Below, piece after piece: positions 1 through 9,413 of a stretch of DNA of 42,660 nucleotides. The stretch is from the NCBI GenBank assembly GCA_016190155.1, contig JACPRB010000027.1:1-42660 (forward strand). Direction: 5' to 3'. Positions within the stretch are counted from its first letter, which is position 1; each line of letters opens with the position of its first letter. This DNA comes from Planctomycetota bacterium. GTDB lineage: Bacteria; Planctomycetota; MHYJ01; JACPRB01. The notes below the pieces were generated by a model. The model did no database searches. It was not told the DNA's origin and worked only from the letters and a program-made list of their open reading frames with translations. Position numbers and translations under genes: made by a program.

Positions 1-223
1 CGGGGTGAAGAACCCTAGTTCTCCTTCACGCGCGAAGCGCGCTGAGCTTCGCTGGACCACCCGACCGGGAAGAAAAAGTCATCCACCGGCCGTGAGGCCC
101 CAACTCCCGAAACCCAAGAAAAGGCGTTCCGTGAGTCTCGCATTCCCACGCATGAACACCTCCTCATTCCGCACTCACGCGTTCCTCACGGCGGGCGGAG
201 TACGGTTCTTCAGGAGGTGCCGT

Positions 224-1081
224 ATGCTGTACGCAATTCTGGCCGTGCTCGGGGGGCTTCCGCTGCAACAAGACTCACCGGATGAGCCGAATTCGCCCAG
301 GGAGGGGCCGGGACGCCTGGAACGGCGTACCCCACCGGATGCGTCGACGATGAGCGCGGAGGTCCGCCTGCTTTGGAGCCGGCCGCGCGTCCGCTTCGAC
401 ACGCGCGAATACGTGACGGGGGTCTTCAGCGGACTCGTCGACATGCAGGAGTCCGTAGGCCTGGACGCGCAGGCGCCCGCCCTGCTCGCGGACGTCCGAC
501 TCGCGCATTGGAGATTCTCCTTGGGAGGCCTCTCCTTGGACTCCGAGGAGAGACTGTCCCGCGCCGTCGCCTTCGAGGACGATACGTTCCGGACCGGCAG
601 CAAGGTGCGTGCCTTGGCCCAAGTCGCGTGGTTCGACGCGTACTACCGCATCGAGCTCCCCGAAGTCGAAGGGTGCCGGTTTCATTTGCTGGCCGGGATC
701 CATGCGCCCCGCATCAAGATCCTGATCGACGACGGCCTGGAGGAGGCCAACGAAGGGTTCGATGCCCTGTGGCCCGTGCCCGCCGTCGGCTTCGAGGCGC
801 GGCTGGCGCTGACGTCGCGCATCGAGCTGCACGGCGGGTTGGTCGGGTCGATCATCCGCTATCGCAATCCGTTTCACCTCGACAGCGGCCGGCCGCCCAG
901 AATCGACTATTCCTTCGCTCGGGTCGATCTGGGGCTTTCGATCCGCCTGTCCGGCCCCTGGAGGATCACGATCGGCGCCGCTTACGTACACCAGTCGATC
1001 GTCGACCAGAGCGTCGAGGATTGGGACGGCGCATGGGTGGACGTGGGCGGCCTCACCGCCGGTCTGGAGTGCCGGTTCTGA
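224..1081 (+). CDS. Exported hypothetical protein, possibly outer-membrane/beta-barrel-like
   Basis: ORF 5..1081; internal ATG at 224 preceded by 'caggaggtgccgt' (good SD) and followed by signal-like MLYAILAVLGGLPLQQ; alternating aromatic/charged strands downstream. Confidence 0.6.
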   Translation: MLYAILAVLGGLPLQQDSPDEPNSPREGPGRLERRTPPDASTMSAEVRLLWSRPRVRFDTREYVTGVFSGLVDMQESVGLDAQAPALLADVRLAHWRFSLGGLSLDSEERLSRAVAFEDDTFRTGSKVRALAQVAWFDAYYRIELPEVEGCRFHLLAGIHAPRIKILIDDGLEEANEGFDALWPVPAVGFEARLALTSRIELHGGLVGSIIRYRNPFHLDSGRPPRIDYSFARVDLGLSIRLSGPWRITIGAAYVHQSIVDQSVEDWDGAWVDVGGLTAGLECRF

Positions 1082-1117
1082 AGGGAGCCGGCCCGGCTCT
1101 TTTCCTCAGGAACTCGC

Positions 1118-1146
1118 TTGACACAAAGTACTTTGTGTAATAAAGT
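1118..1146 (+). promoter_or_regulatory. Sigma70-like promoter (TTGACA-17 bp-TAAAGT) overlapped by a perfect 18-bp palindrome ACACAAAGTACTTTGTGT (1121..1138), probable operator
   Basis: Read directly: TTGACA 1118..1123, TAAAGT 1141..1146, palindrome 1121..1138. A winged-helix regulator is encoded in the downstream operon. Confidence 0.7.
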
Positions 1147-1157
1147 TACAGGGTCGC

Positions 1158-1763
1158 ATGCATCCTGAGGAAGCCGAGGAACACCTAGCCGTCATCCGCT
1201 CCATGATGGAGCGCACCACGCGATACACCGGCGTGCCCGCTTACGCCTGCTTCGCAGCCGGCGCTCTGGCGTTGGCCGGCGCGGGCGCCAGCGCGGCCCT
1301 GCACATCGACTTCAACAGCCCGATCCATCAGGCGCCATTGACGCTCATCTGGGGCGGCGTCTGCCTCCTCGGCGCCGTCCAGTTCGTAACGCTGACGGTT
1401 TGGTCCGTGCGCCGGCGCGGCGAGCCCGCATGGACGCGCTTGACGCAACGCGTCGTGACGGCGGTGTTGCCAGGCACCTACGTGGGCGCGGCGCTGACGG
1501 AGTTCTGCCGGCAGACGGGCAACCTCGATTACCTGCCGCCGTTCTGGTGCCTGTGCTACGGGGCCGCCTGCCTGGGGCTGGGACTCTACGCGGGCTGGAA
1601 GGCGAACCTGGTGGGGTGCCTCTTCCTCGCGGCGGGCACGCTCGGCCTGTATCTCTTCAAGGACCAAGGGATCGCCCTCATGGCGGCGGCGTTCGGCGGG
1701 TTGCATCTGCTGCTCGGGGCGCTCATCCTCCTCGGCCATGACCCTCCAACGCGTGAAGATTGA
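1158..1763 (+). CDS. Multi-pass membrane protein of unknown function, cotranscribed with a winged-helix regulator
   Basis: Several hydrophobic segments; ORF overlaps the regulator start at 1738. Confidence 0.75.
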   Translation: MHPEEAEEHLAVIRSMMERTTRYTGVPAYACFAAGALALAGAGASAALHIDFNSPIHQAPLTLIWGGVCLLGAVQFVTLTVWSVRRRGEPAWTRLTQRVVTAVLPGTYVGAALTEFCRQTGNLDYLPPFWCLCYGAACLGLGLYAGWKANLVGCLFLAAGTLGLYLFKDQGIALMAAAFGGLHLLLGALILLGHDPPTRED

Positions 1764-2052
1764 CGACATCGACCGCGTGATCCACGAGCGCGCGCGGCTG
1801 GCCATCATGTCGGCCCTGGTGGCCGCCGACGGCGAAAGCTCGTTCGTAAAGCTCAAGGAGATCGTCGGCCTGACGGACGGCAACTTGAGCGTGCATCTGC
1901 GGATCCTGGAGGAAGCGGGGTACGTGGTGATCAAGAAGTCGTTCATCGCGCGCCGCCCCCACACGGCGGCGCGCCTGACGCCTGCCGGGCGCAAGGCGTT
2001 CCGCGTCTATGTGGATGTCCTGGAGAAAGTCGTGCGGAGAACGCTCTCGTGA
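1738..2052 (+). CDS. Winged-helix (MarR/HTH_34-like) transcriptional regulator
   Basis: RARLAIMSALVAADGESSFVKLKEIVGLTDGNLSVHLRILEEAGYVVIKKSFIARRPHTAARLTPAGRKAFRVYVDVLEKVV: typical wHTH with LTPAGRKAF wing. Confidence 0.9.
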   Translation: MTLQRVKIDDIDRVIHERARLAIMSALVAADGESSFVKLKEIVGLTDGNLSVHLRILEEAGYVVIKKSFIARRPHTAARLTPAGRKAFRVYVDVLEKVVRRTLS

Positions 2053-2657
2053 ACATCGCCCTCGCGCTTCGGGGAGACCTTCGCGATCCAGCGATGCTTC
2101 CGATGGTCCTCCCGATCGTCGCCTCCAGCGGGGCCTTCGGGGCCGCCATCGGCAGCTACGTCGGCGGAATGCAGATCCTCTTCGCGGCCGTCAAGATGCC
2201 GCTGTTCTTCCTCGGAACCCTGGCCATCTGCATGGCGATCCTCGCGATGTTGGCGGCACCCCGCATGGGATGGCGGCAGGCGGTCGCGGTGGCCGTTCGG
2301 AGCGTCTTCACGACGACCCTGATCCTGGGCGCGCTGGCCCCACCCTTGTTCGTCGCGGGCATGTCGTTTCCCAAGCCGCACCCGCGGGCCTACCTCGGCA
2401 TGGCGCTCCTGCTCACGCTGGCGGTGGCGCTGGCGGGTGGAATCAGCGTCGCCCGACTTCGCCGCGCGCTTCCATCGAACCGGCTGTGGCTGGCCTGGAT
2501 CGGCATTTACGGTTTCGTGGGGGCGCAGATGGCGTGGCTGCTCAAGCCTTGGATCGGACACACCCTCGTCGCGGACCGGTTCATTCCCTTGGACGACAAT
2601 CTGCGGGGCAACTTCTACGACGCCGTGTGGACTTCAATGGTCGGTATTCTGAGGTGA
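2049..2657 (+). CDS. Integral membrane protein (YIP1-like architecture)
   Basis: ATG overlaps regulator stop; several TM segments; similar to the next ORF. Confidence 0.65.
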   Translation: MNIALALRGDLRDPAMLPMVLPIVASSGAFGAAIGSYVGGMQILFAAVKMPLFFLGTLAICMAILAMLAAPRMGWRQAVAVAVRSVFTTTLILGALAPPLFVAGMSFPKPHPRAYLGMALLLTLAVALAGGISVARLRRALPSNRLWLAWIGIYGFVGAQMAWLLKPWIGHTLVADRFIPLDDNLRGNFYDAVWTSMVGILR

Positions 2658-2660
2658 TCT

Positions 2661-3389
2661 ATGGCGGACTTCGGAGCGGAACGGATGCCCTCCTCGGGCG
2701 CGCCCGACGAGGGCCTCTTCGCGCAGTACGATCGGCAGGCGCTGGAAGCCGGCACATCCTGGTGGCTGGCCGGGGCGCTTCTTCGGACACCGGGACCGAT
2801 CTTGAGGGAAGTGGGCTCCCAGCGCCATCTCTCGAGATACCTGCTCGGGCTCCTGGCCGTCTCGTTGACCTCGTGCGCGCTGTACGGCGCGATCTTGGGA
2901 CTCTTCGATCACGCGTTCTGGGCGGTGCTCAAGGTCCCGCTCATCGTCGTCGGATCGGCGCTCCTGTGCACGCCGACGCTCTACATCTTCAATGCGTTGT
3001 CGCGATCGCGGTTGAGCTACTCCCAAACGGTCGCGCTGGTGCTGGCGATGACGGCGGTCTTGTCGATGATCCTGGTCGCCTTCGCGCCGATCGTGTGGTT
3101 CTTCGGCGTCTCGACCGAGGCGTTCGGATTCATGACCCTCTTGCACCTCGGCGTGTTCGCGATGGCGGTCGGCTTCGGCTTGCGCATGCTGGACACAGCA
3201 CGGCGTTACCTTGCCTACCTGGCGGGATCACACGTCATCGGCGGCCGTCTGCTCTTCTGCTGGTCCGTCCTGGTCGTGGTGATGGGCCTTCAAATGGCGC
3301 ACTACTTGCGACCGCTGCTGCTGGCCGGACCCTTCCTTCGAGGACAAAGGGGCCTCTTCGTCGAGTTCTTGCAGGCCATGATGCGATGA
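2661..3389 (+). CDS. Integral membrane protein, apparent paralog of 2049..2657
   Basis: Several TM segments; shared motifs (YGAILG...VLKVPLIVVG / GAAIGS...AVKMPLFFLG; GLQMAHYLRP / GAQMAWLLKP). Confidence 0.65.
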   Translation: MADFGAERMPSSGAPDEGLFAQYDRQALEAGTSWWLAGALLRTPGPILREVGSQRHLSRYLLGLLAVSLTSCALYGAILGLFDHAFWAVLKVPLIVVGSALLCTPTLYIFNALSRSRLSYSQTVALVLAMTAVLSMILVAFAPIVWFFGVSTEAFGFMTLLHLGVFAMAVGFGLRMLDTARRYLAYLAGSHVIGGRLLFCWSVLVVVMGLQMAHYLRPLLLAGPFLRGQRGLFVEFLQAMMR

Positions 3390-3404
3390 CCATCCGGCCA
3401 AGCC

Positions 3405-3626
3405 TCACCGGCAGAAACACCGCCCGCAGCTGAGGGCCACGTAGGCCGCGCCGTAGGCGACATACAGAGCCGTCATCCCAAAATTGGCGGCCGACTTCCA
3501 AAGATAGTCGGCGAACTCGTCTTGGGGCGCGTAGGCCCAGTACACCGCCCCGTCCTCCCCAGGCCCCATGACGCTGCACCCGCCGAGCACCAGGCATAGA
3601 ATCAGGAGCATCACGATCCGTCCCAT
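3405..3626 (-). CDS. Small putative lipoprotein
   Basis: MGRIVMLLILCLVLGGCS: signal peptide with lipobox LGGC. Confidence 0.6.
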   Translation of the reverse strand: MGRIVMLLILCLVLGGCSVMGPGEDGAVYWAYAPQDEFADYLWKSAANFGMTALYVAYGAAYVALSCGRCFCR

Positions 3627-3678
3627 CGACGAACATAGCGCATGGGGAGCCGGCGGGTTCGCCCTTTTCGATCGAATC

Positions 3679-4278
3679 TCACACCGGCTTCAAGCGGATC
3701 ACCAGATCCCTCGTCTGCGGATCCCGGCTCGTCTCCACCTGGAGCGTCCGCCGGCACGCCCCGCATCGAACCCGCTGCCCCAAGTCCTGCTTCCGAACGA
3801 AGACGCCTTCCCCACAGGCCCCGCACGTCGAGTATATCTTGCCGGGAATCGTCTCCCGCTTCGTCGTATACGGAATAGGCGCCAGCGAGAACGTCGCCTT
3901 CTCGAAGGGCTCCTCCGGCACGGGCGCCCTCTTTTTCGCATGCGGCCCGGCCCCGGTCTCGCTCGTCATGTCCAGGATGAACCGCCCGTCCCGACTCTGC
4001 TCCTTGGGCCGCTCCGGCGCGAGCGGCCCCACCTGAGTGACCCGCACCTCCGGTTTGGCGGGCGGCTTGACCGTCGGCATCTTGCGCGTGGAGAACGTCA
4101 CAATGGTCTGCTCCCTCCCGCGCGAATCCTTCACGATCTTCACGTGAAACTCCAGGCCGCACTTCGGACACTTCTGCGACCGATTCACGTGCTCGCGCGC
4201 AAACCGGATCTCGCTCCCACATCGGCAATGCGCCCGCGCGAAAGCCCCCGACTTCGATCCCTCTTGCTTACTGGACAT
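3679..4278 (-). CDS. Protein with two zinc-ribbon modules
   Basis: CRCGSEIRF...CPKCGLEF and CGACGEGVF...CGACRRTL. Confidence 0.7.
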   Translation of the reverse strand: MSSKQEGSKSGAFARAHCRCGSEIRFAREHVNRSQKCPKCGLEFHVKIVKDSRGREQTIVTFSTRKMPTVKPPAKPEVRVTQVGPLAPERPKEQSRDGRFILDMTSETGAGPHAKKRAPVPEEPFEKATFSLAPIPYTTKRETIPGKIYSTCGACGEGVFVRKQDLGQRVRCGACRRTLQVETSRDPQTRDLVIRLKPV

Positions 4279-5053
4279 ATCTCAGCTTCGGCGCGCCGGC
4301 CTTGCATTCCGGATCCTCCGCCATCATGCGGTCGACAATCCGGCGCGCCTCCTCCATATCCGAAATCCCGCAATGCCTCAACACGTACTGAACGGCTTCG
4401 TCACGGTCGCCGAACCGGATCGCGTTTCTGACCAGTTCCCGCGTAATGGGCGGAAGGTCCCCCGGCGACAAGGACATCGGGGTATTCAGCGAAATCGGAC
4501 CCGGCTTCGCGGCCAGCAGATTCTCGCTGCCCTCCATCATCGGATTCAATGGCGCCTCCGGCGCCGTACGCGCGGGCTCGGGAGAACTCGGCGGCTTGAT
4601 CGCGCGCGCCGGTTCCTCGATGAACTGCACCGGCTGGGGATGCTCGATCCGCTCCGCCTCCCGCCGCGGCGCCGTCACGGGCGGGGCGTCAGAACGCCGG
4701 CGATTCAGACGATCCTTCAGGCGTTGGGCGAAGTCCCCCGGATCCATGCCGAGGTGCGTCGCGAACCGCCCCAACATCTGCCGCTCCTGCACCTCCGCGC
4801 GCCCATCCGAACAGACGATCTCCAGGAGATCATCGAAAAGCGCTTGCTTGCCGGAAAGCGTCGCCGGAATCGCCACGGTCAGGTTCCTCTGCTGCCCCAA
4901 GCGCATCACGTCCTCCGCCTCAGCGCGGCTCAATCCAAGCTGCTGGGCCCTTTGGTAGAGGAACTGTCGCTCGGCATCCGTCAAGCGGCCGTCGATGAAC
5001 GCCGCGGCCACCAGCGACGAGAATGTCCGGCGCGCCGACGCATCTGATGCCAT
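4268..5053 (-). CDS. TerB-like domain protein
   Basis: Internal ATG at 5053 (MASDASARRTFSSLVAAAFIDGRLTDAERQFLYQRAQQLGLS...DDLLEIVCSDGRAEVQERQMLGRFATHLGM) resembles TerB/DUF533-type helical repeats. Confidence 0.65.
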   Translation of the reverse strand: MASDASARRTFSSLVAAAFIDGRLTDAERQFLYQRAQQLGLSRAEAEDVMRLGQQRNLTVAIPATLSGKQALFDDLLEIVCSDGRAEVQERQMLGRFATHLGMDPGDFAQRLKDRLNRRRSDAPPVTAPRREAERIEHPQPVQFIEEPARAIKPPSSPEPARTAPEAPLNPMMEGSENLLAAKPGPISLNTPMSLSPGDLPPITRELVRNAIRFGDRDEAVQYVLRHCGISDMEEARRIVDRMMAEDPECKAGAPKLRYVQ

Positions 5054-5225
5054 AAAGCCTCCGACCAAGAGTATACCGCCAGGCGACGGGGTTTCGCAGG
5101 TTAGACGCCGCTTCGACCCGCGCGCAACCACTCCTCGAGCAACTCGTCCCACGCTTCCCGGGTCGGCCCGAGATGAGGACGAATTGCCCGAACGATCGAG
5201 TCGCGAGTCTCGTCTAATCTCCAAG

Positions 5226-5378
5226 ATGATGGAAGCGCGAGCCTTTGATCTTGACTGGGATGTGCTTGCCAGGGAGCTCGAGGCATCCGAGAGGGTCGAT
5301 GAGTACGCCCTCTACGCCTCAGAGGTATTGGCCTCTCTCCTGGCGAACGAGATGCCGCTCTTCGAGGAACCTCGTTAG
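5226..5378 (+). CDS. Small hypothetical protein or gene remnant (50 aa)
   Basis: MMEARAFDLDWDVLARELEASERVDEYALYASEVLASLLANEMPLFEEPR: protein-like composition, no recognised family. Confidence 0.3.
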   Translation: MMEARAFDLDWDVLARELEASERVDEYALYASEVLASLLANEMPLFEEPR

Positions 5379-5599
5379 GCGGAATCAGGCGGCGCACAAC
5401 AGCGCCGCTCACGCCGACAATCCTCGAGCGACACCGGACCGTCATCCGGCCCGAGCGACTTCTGCGTCACGCGACACCACCAGATCGTCGCATCGAACGG
5501 AGCCATGTTCGGATCCAGACCCCGATCGCCCGTAACGAGCATCCCCTTGCATCGAAGATGACCGCACGGCAGCGCCCCGAATTCCTCTTCCTTTCTCAT
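5375..5599 (-). CDS. Small Cys-containing hypothetical protein downstream of the molybdenum hydroxylase FAD subunit
   Basis: 74 aa ORF immediately after 5603..6544 on the same strand; Cys-rich. Confidence 0.45.
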   Translation of the reverse strand: MRKEEEFGALPCGHLRCKGMLVTGDRGLDPNMAPFDATIWWCRVTQKSLGPDDGPVSLEDCRRERRCCAPPDSA

Positions 5600-5602
5600 G
5601 GC

Positions 5603-6544
5603 CTACAGCCCCGCCGACAGGATGGCGCGCTTGAGGTTCGCCGGCCCTACAAGCCTCTTGTACGCATTGTCCGACAGCGGTGTCGCCCCCTTGAAAGCCG
5701 CTTCCCCAGCCGCTTGCGCGATCTTCTCCGTCAACCGTTGGCCGATCAGAACGCGTTCGCCTTCCTTGGACCGCAACGGCACCGGCGCCACCGCCCCCAG
5801 CACCACGCGCGCGTCCTTAACGACCGCCCCGTCCATCCGCAGCGCCACCGCCGCGGACACCGTCGCCCAATCGAACGAGTCCCTTTCCCGCTCCTCCCGA
5901 TACGCGCTCGACCACCGCGATTGCGCGACCTGAACCTCGGTCACGATCTCGCCGTCCTCAAGCACATTCTCCCGATCGACGTGATCCGACGGCAGCACGA
6001 AAAACTCCTCGATGGGAATCGACCGCCGGTTCGTCACCACCGTCGCTCCCAACGCCAGGAGCGCGGGCGCCACATTCGACGGATGCACGATCGCGCACGC
6101 GTCGTTGTGGAAGATCGCATGGTACCGGTTCTCCCCCTCGAGGGCATAGCAGACGGTCCCGCCTTTTCTCAGGCACGCGTACGCGCGATTGCGGTAGTAC
6201 CAGCACCGAGGACGCTGGCACAGATTGCCACCCACGGTGGCGACGTTGCGGATCTGCGGCGTGGCCGCCTCGCCCGCAGCCGCGGTGATCGCCGCCGGCA
6301 GACGAGAGTCCGCCAACTGCGCCAGCGTCACGAGCGCTCCGACCCGCCAGCCGTCCTTCGTCCGCACGATCTCGCGCATCCCGCCCACGCTCAGGAGATT
6401 CACCACCTTGTCCGGCGTCGCCACGGTGTTCTTCATCTCGTCGAGCAGATCGACGCCGGCGGCCTTCAGCTTCGCGCCTCCGTCGGCCGCCGCCTTTGAG
6501 GCCTCTTCTAGGCTGCCCGGCAGGACGTATTCGAAGTTCTTCAT
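5603..6544 (-). CDS. Molybdenum hydroxylase, FAD-binding medium subunit (XdhB/CoxM/PaoB-like)
   Basis: MKNFEYVLPGSLEEASKAA...; QIRNVATVGGNLCQRPRCWYYRN. ATGA overlap with the large subunit at 6541..6544. The longer ORF to 7081 is an artefactual extension. Confidence 0.9.
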   Translation of the reverse strand: MKNFEYVLPGSLEEASKAAADGGAKLKAAGVDLLDEMKNTVATPDKVVNLLSVGGMREIVRTKDGWRVGALVTLAQLADSRLPAAITAAAGEAATPQIRNVATVGGNLCQRPRCWYYRNRAYACLRKGGTVCYALEGENRYHAIFHNDACAIVHPSNVAPALLALGATVVTNRRSIPIEEFFVLPSDHVDRENVLEDGEIVTEVQVAQSRWSSAYREERERDSFDWATVSAAVALRMDGAVVKDARVVLGAVAPVPLRSKEGERVLIGQRLTEKIAQAAGEAAFKGATPLSDNAYKRLVGPANLKRAILSAGL

Positions 6545-8718
6545 TTGCGCCCTTCCCCGCCCGCCAGCGCGGTCAACACCTTGTCCGGCGTCATCGGAAG
6601 GGACCGCACCCGCACGCCGATGGCATTGTGAACGGCGTTGGCGATGGCCGCTGCCGTCGGGATCGTGGGCGGCTCGCCCAACCCCATCATCCCGCAGTTG
6701 TTGACGGCGTTGGCCACATCGAAAGCGATCGGCACGATCTCCGGCACGTCCGCCGCCCCCGCGATCTTGTAGGAGATGAAATCGGCGTTGACTTGCGTGG
6801 CGCGCCGCCGGTCCAGAATCCGATTCTCGAAGAGCGCGTAGCTGATCCCCTGCGTCACGCCGCCCACGATCTGGCTTTCGAACGTCAGCTTGTCGATCAC
6901 CTTGCCCGCGTCCTGGACGGCGACGACCTTCTTCACGCGGATGCGCCCGGTCTCGACGTTCACCTCGACCTCGACGAACTGGCAGCCGGCGACCTTGTCC
7001 TTGTACTCGCCGTAGTTGGGCGACCGCTCGCCCGTCACGCGCAGCGCCTCGCCTTCGATGCGTCTGCACGCCTCTTTCCACGTCACGCCGTCGCCGAGTC
7101 CCGCCACTTCTCTCACCTTCTTCTTCAATTGGAACGCCGCGTTGCGCGCCGCCGGTCCGATCGACGGTGAGACCTGCGATCCCCCGGACGGAGCGCCCCG
7201 GGGCAGATCGGTGTCGCCGATCTTCACCGAGATCTCCTCCGGCCTCAAACCGAGCTCCTCAGCCACAATGCACGCCAGCAACGTCCGCAAGCCCGTTCCG
7301 ATATCCTGCGAGGCGTTGCGCACCTCGACCGCGCCGTCGCGCGTGGCCACGATCTCGACGGCGTACCGCTGCCCGAACCAATCCTTCCAGCCGCCCTTCT
7401 GATACCAAAGCGTCGACGCCATGCCGAGCCCGCGTTTGACGGCCCCAGGCCCGCCGCCGGCCACCGTATTGCGGCGCTCCTTCCATCCGATCTTCTGCGC
7501 GCCGAGATCCCACTCCGCGTGATACAACTCGTTGTCGCAGTTGCGCTTGCGGAACTCCAGCGGATCCAGCCCGACCGCCTCCGCCATCTCGTCGATGAAG
7601 CACTCCAGGGCGAAGAACCCCTGGGGGTGACCCGGCGCCCGGAAGGCCATCGCGGGACCCGCGTGCGTGTAAACGGAGTACTCCTCCTTGTGCACGGCGG
7701 GAAAGTGATAGACTGCCGGATTCGCGCACCCGGCGCCTCCCGCCACGCCGCCCGTCCCGTGCGTCGTCACACTGACGCCCGCGATCTTGCCGTCCCGCGT
7801 CACGCCGCCGCGCATCTTCTGGATCGAGCTCGGCCGATTGCCGCCCGTCGTGTGCTCCCCTTCGCGCGTCAGCACGCACTTCACGGGATGTCCCGTCTTC
7901 TTCGCCAACTCGATCGCGGCGATGCCGAAAGGCCCCAACGCGAACTTCGATCCGAATCCCCCGCCCACATGCTCGGCGATCACCCGCACCTTCTGCTGCG
8001 GAAGCTTCGCCTGCGCCGCCGCGTCCGAGCGCACCTGGAAGAGCGCCTGCGTGCTCGCCCAGAGCGTCAGCGACCCGTCCTCGTTGAATCTCGCCACCAC
8101 GCCGTGCGGCTCCAGGCACGAATGCGTCTGCACCTGCGTCTCGTATGTGGCCTCGATGATCTTGGCCGCCTCTTGGATCGCCTTCTCCGGATCATTCTGA
8201 CGGATACGCGCCTTCTTGTTCTCCTGGACGTTCTCTTTGCCCTCGAACACGGACGGCGCGGACGCCTTCATCGCGGCCTCGACGGTCGTGACCGGCGTAC
8301 CGAACTCGTAATCCACCTTGACCGCCGCAACCGCATCCTCCGCCTGCTCCTCCGTGTCGGCCGCGATCGCGAGGATCTCGTCGCCGTGGTAAAGCAGCGG
8401 CCGGCCCTCCCCCTTGAAAACGGTCGTTCCCCGCACTCCCGGCATCGCCTCCGCCGCCGACACATCGAGCTTCTTGATCCGCGCGGCCCCATACGGCGCG
8501 TGCAGGATCTTGGCGATGAGCATGCCGTGCAGATGGATGTCCGCGGTGTACTTGGCCCGTCCGGTGACCTTGAGCGACGCCTCGAGTCGCGGCACATCCG
8601 TTCCCACGACCTTCAGCGGCGTCTCCGCGTCCCACGGCGCGGGTTCGTGATCGGGGATCGTCACCTCGATCTCTTTGACATTCCCCCGGAAGCCGACCTT
8701 CGTCTTGATCTTGCCCAT
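6541..8718 (-). CDS. Molybdenum hydroxylase, molybdopterin-binding large subunit (XdhA/PaoC-like)
   Basis: VTGRAKYTADIHLHGML, HVGGGFGSK, AFRAPGHPQGFFALE, GLGEPPTIPTAAAIANAVHNAIG. Confidence 0.95.
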   Translation of the reverse strand: MGKIKTKVGFRGNVKEIEVTIPDHEPAPWDAETPLKVVGTDVPRLEASLKVTGRAKYTADIHLHGMLIAKILHAPYGAARIKKLDVSAAEAMPGVRGTTVFKGEGRPLLYHGDEILAIAADTEEQAEDAVAAVKVDYEFGTPVTTVEAAMKASAPSVFEGKENVQENKKARIRQNDPEKAIQEAAKIIEATYETQVQTHSCLEPHGVVARFNEDGSLTLWASTQALFQVRSDAAAQAKLPQQKVRVIAEHVGGGFGSKFALGPFGIAAIELAKKTGHPVKCVLTREGEHTTGGNRPSSIQKMRGGVTRDGKIAGVSVTTHGTGGVAGGAGCANPAVYHFPAVHKEEYSVYTHAGPAMAFRAPGHPQGFFALECFIDEMAEAVGLDPLEFRKRNCDNELYHAEWDLGAQKIGWKERRNTVAGGGPGAVKRGLGMASTLWYQKGGWKDWFGQRYAVEIVATRDGAVEVRNASQDIGTGLRTLLACIVAEELGLRPEEISVKIGDTDLPRGAPSGGSQVSPSIGPAARNAAFQLKKKVREVAGLGDGVTWKEACRRIEGEALRVTGERSPNYGEYKDKVAGCQFVEVEVNVETGRIRVKKVVAVQDAGKVIDKLTFESQIVGGVTQGISYALFENRILDRRRATQVNADFISYKIAGAADVPEIVPIAFDVANAVNNCGMMGLGEPPTIPTAAAIANAVHNAIGVRVRSLPMTPDKVLTALAGGEGRK

Positions 8719-8725
8719 GACCTCA

Positions 8726-9331
8726 TCATTTCTTCCGCGCGGCCATCTTCACCGCTTCGCAGATCCGGCCGTACGCCCCGCACCGGCAGAGATTCCCGCT
8801 CAGTTCGCGCTTGATCAGCTCCGGCGACGGATCGGGATGACGGCTCAGGATCCACGCGCCGGCCATGACCATGCCGGGCGTGCAGAAGCCGCATTGCAGC
8901 GCATCGCGAGCGCAGAAGGCTTCCTGTACGGGATGCAGCTTGCCGTTCCGCGCGAGGCCTTCCGGCGTCACGATCTTCCGGCCGACGGCGTCCATGGCGA
9001 GCATCATGCAGGAGTTGACCAGAAGTCCATCCACGAGCACGTTGCATCCCCCGCACGCGCCCCGGTCACAGACTTGTTTCGGCCCGGTGATGTCGAGATG
9101 GTTCCGCAGCGCTCGAAGCAACGTCACGCGCGGCTCGATCTCCAGCGTGTGCTCCTTGCCGTTGACGTTCAACGTGACGGGAGCCTTGCGCGGACCCACC
9201 GATGGAACCTTCGGACTCCCCGCGCGCCCGCCGCCGAACGCCAAGCCTCCCGCGGCCGCCGCGCCGGCCGTCAGGAATTCACGTCGGCTGAGACCCGCCT
9301 CCCGATCGCGCTTCTTGTGCCTCTTCGACAT
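8726..9331 (-). CDS. Molybdenum hydroxylase, [2Fe-2S] small subunit with Tat signal (PaoA-like)
   Basis: Tat motif SRREFLTAGAAAAGG; CDRGACGGCNVLVDG; CGFCTPG; LCRCGAY. Confidence 0.95.
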   Translation of the reverse strand: MSKRHKKRDREAGLSRREFLTAGAAAAGGLAFGGGRAGSPKVPSVGPRKAPVTLNVNGKEHTLEIEPRVTLLRALRNHLDITGPKQVCDRGACGGCNVLVDGLLVNSCMMLAMDAVGRKIVTPEGLARNGKLHPVQEAFCARDALQCGFCTPGMVMAGAWILSRHPDPSPELIKRELSGNLCRCGAYGRICEAVKMAARKK

Positions 9332-9413
9332 CTGTAGCCGTCCACCGGTTCATCCGTTTACCCTCCGCAGCCTTCTCAACCGTTTGGTCTTCTCTGCGAC
9401 GGCGGAGGAGGGT

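Noticed and set aside
28-45. Short GCGCG-AAG-CGCGC inverted repeat at the window start
   Set aside because: Short, GC-only and at the edge; cannot be distinguished from chance in this base composition.
5603-7081. 492-aa version of the FAD subunit
   Set aside because: The N-terminal ~178 aa overlap the large-subunit gene in another frame; the real start is ATG 6544 (MKNFEYVLPG) in an ATGA overlap.
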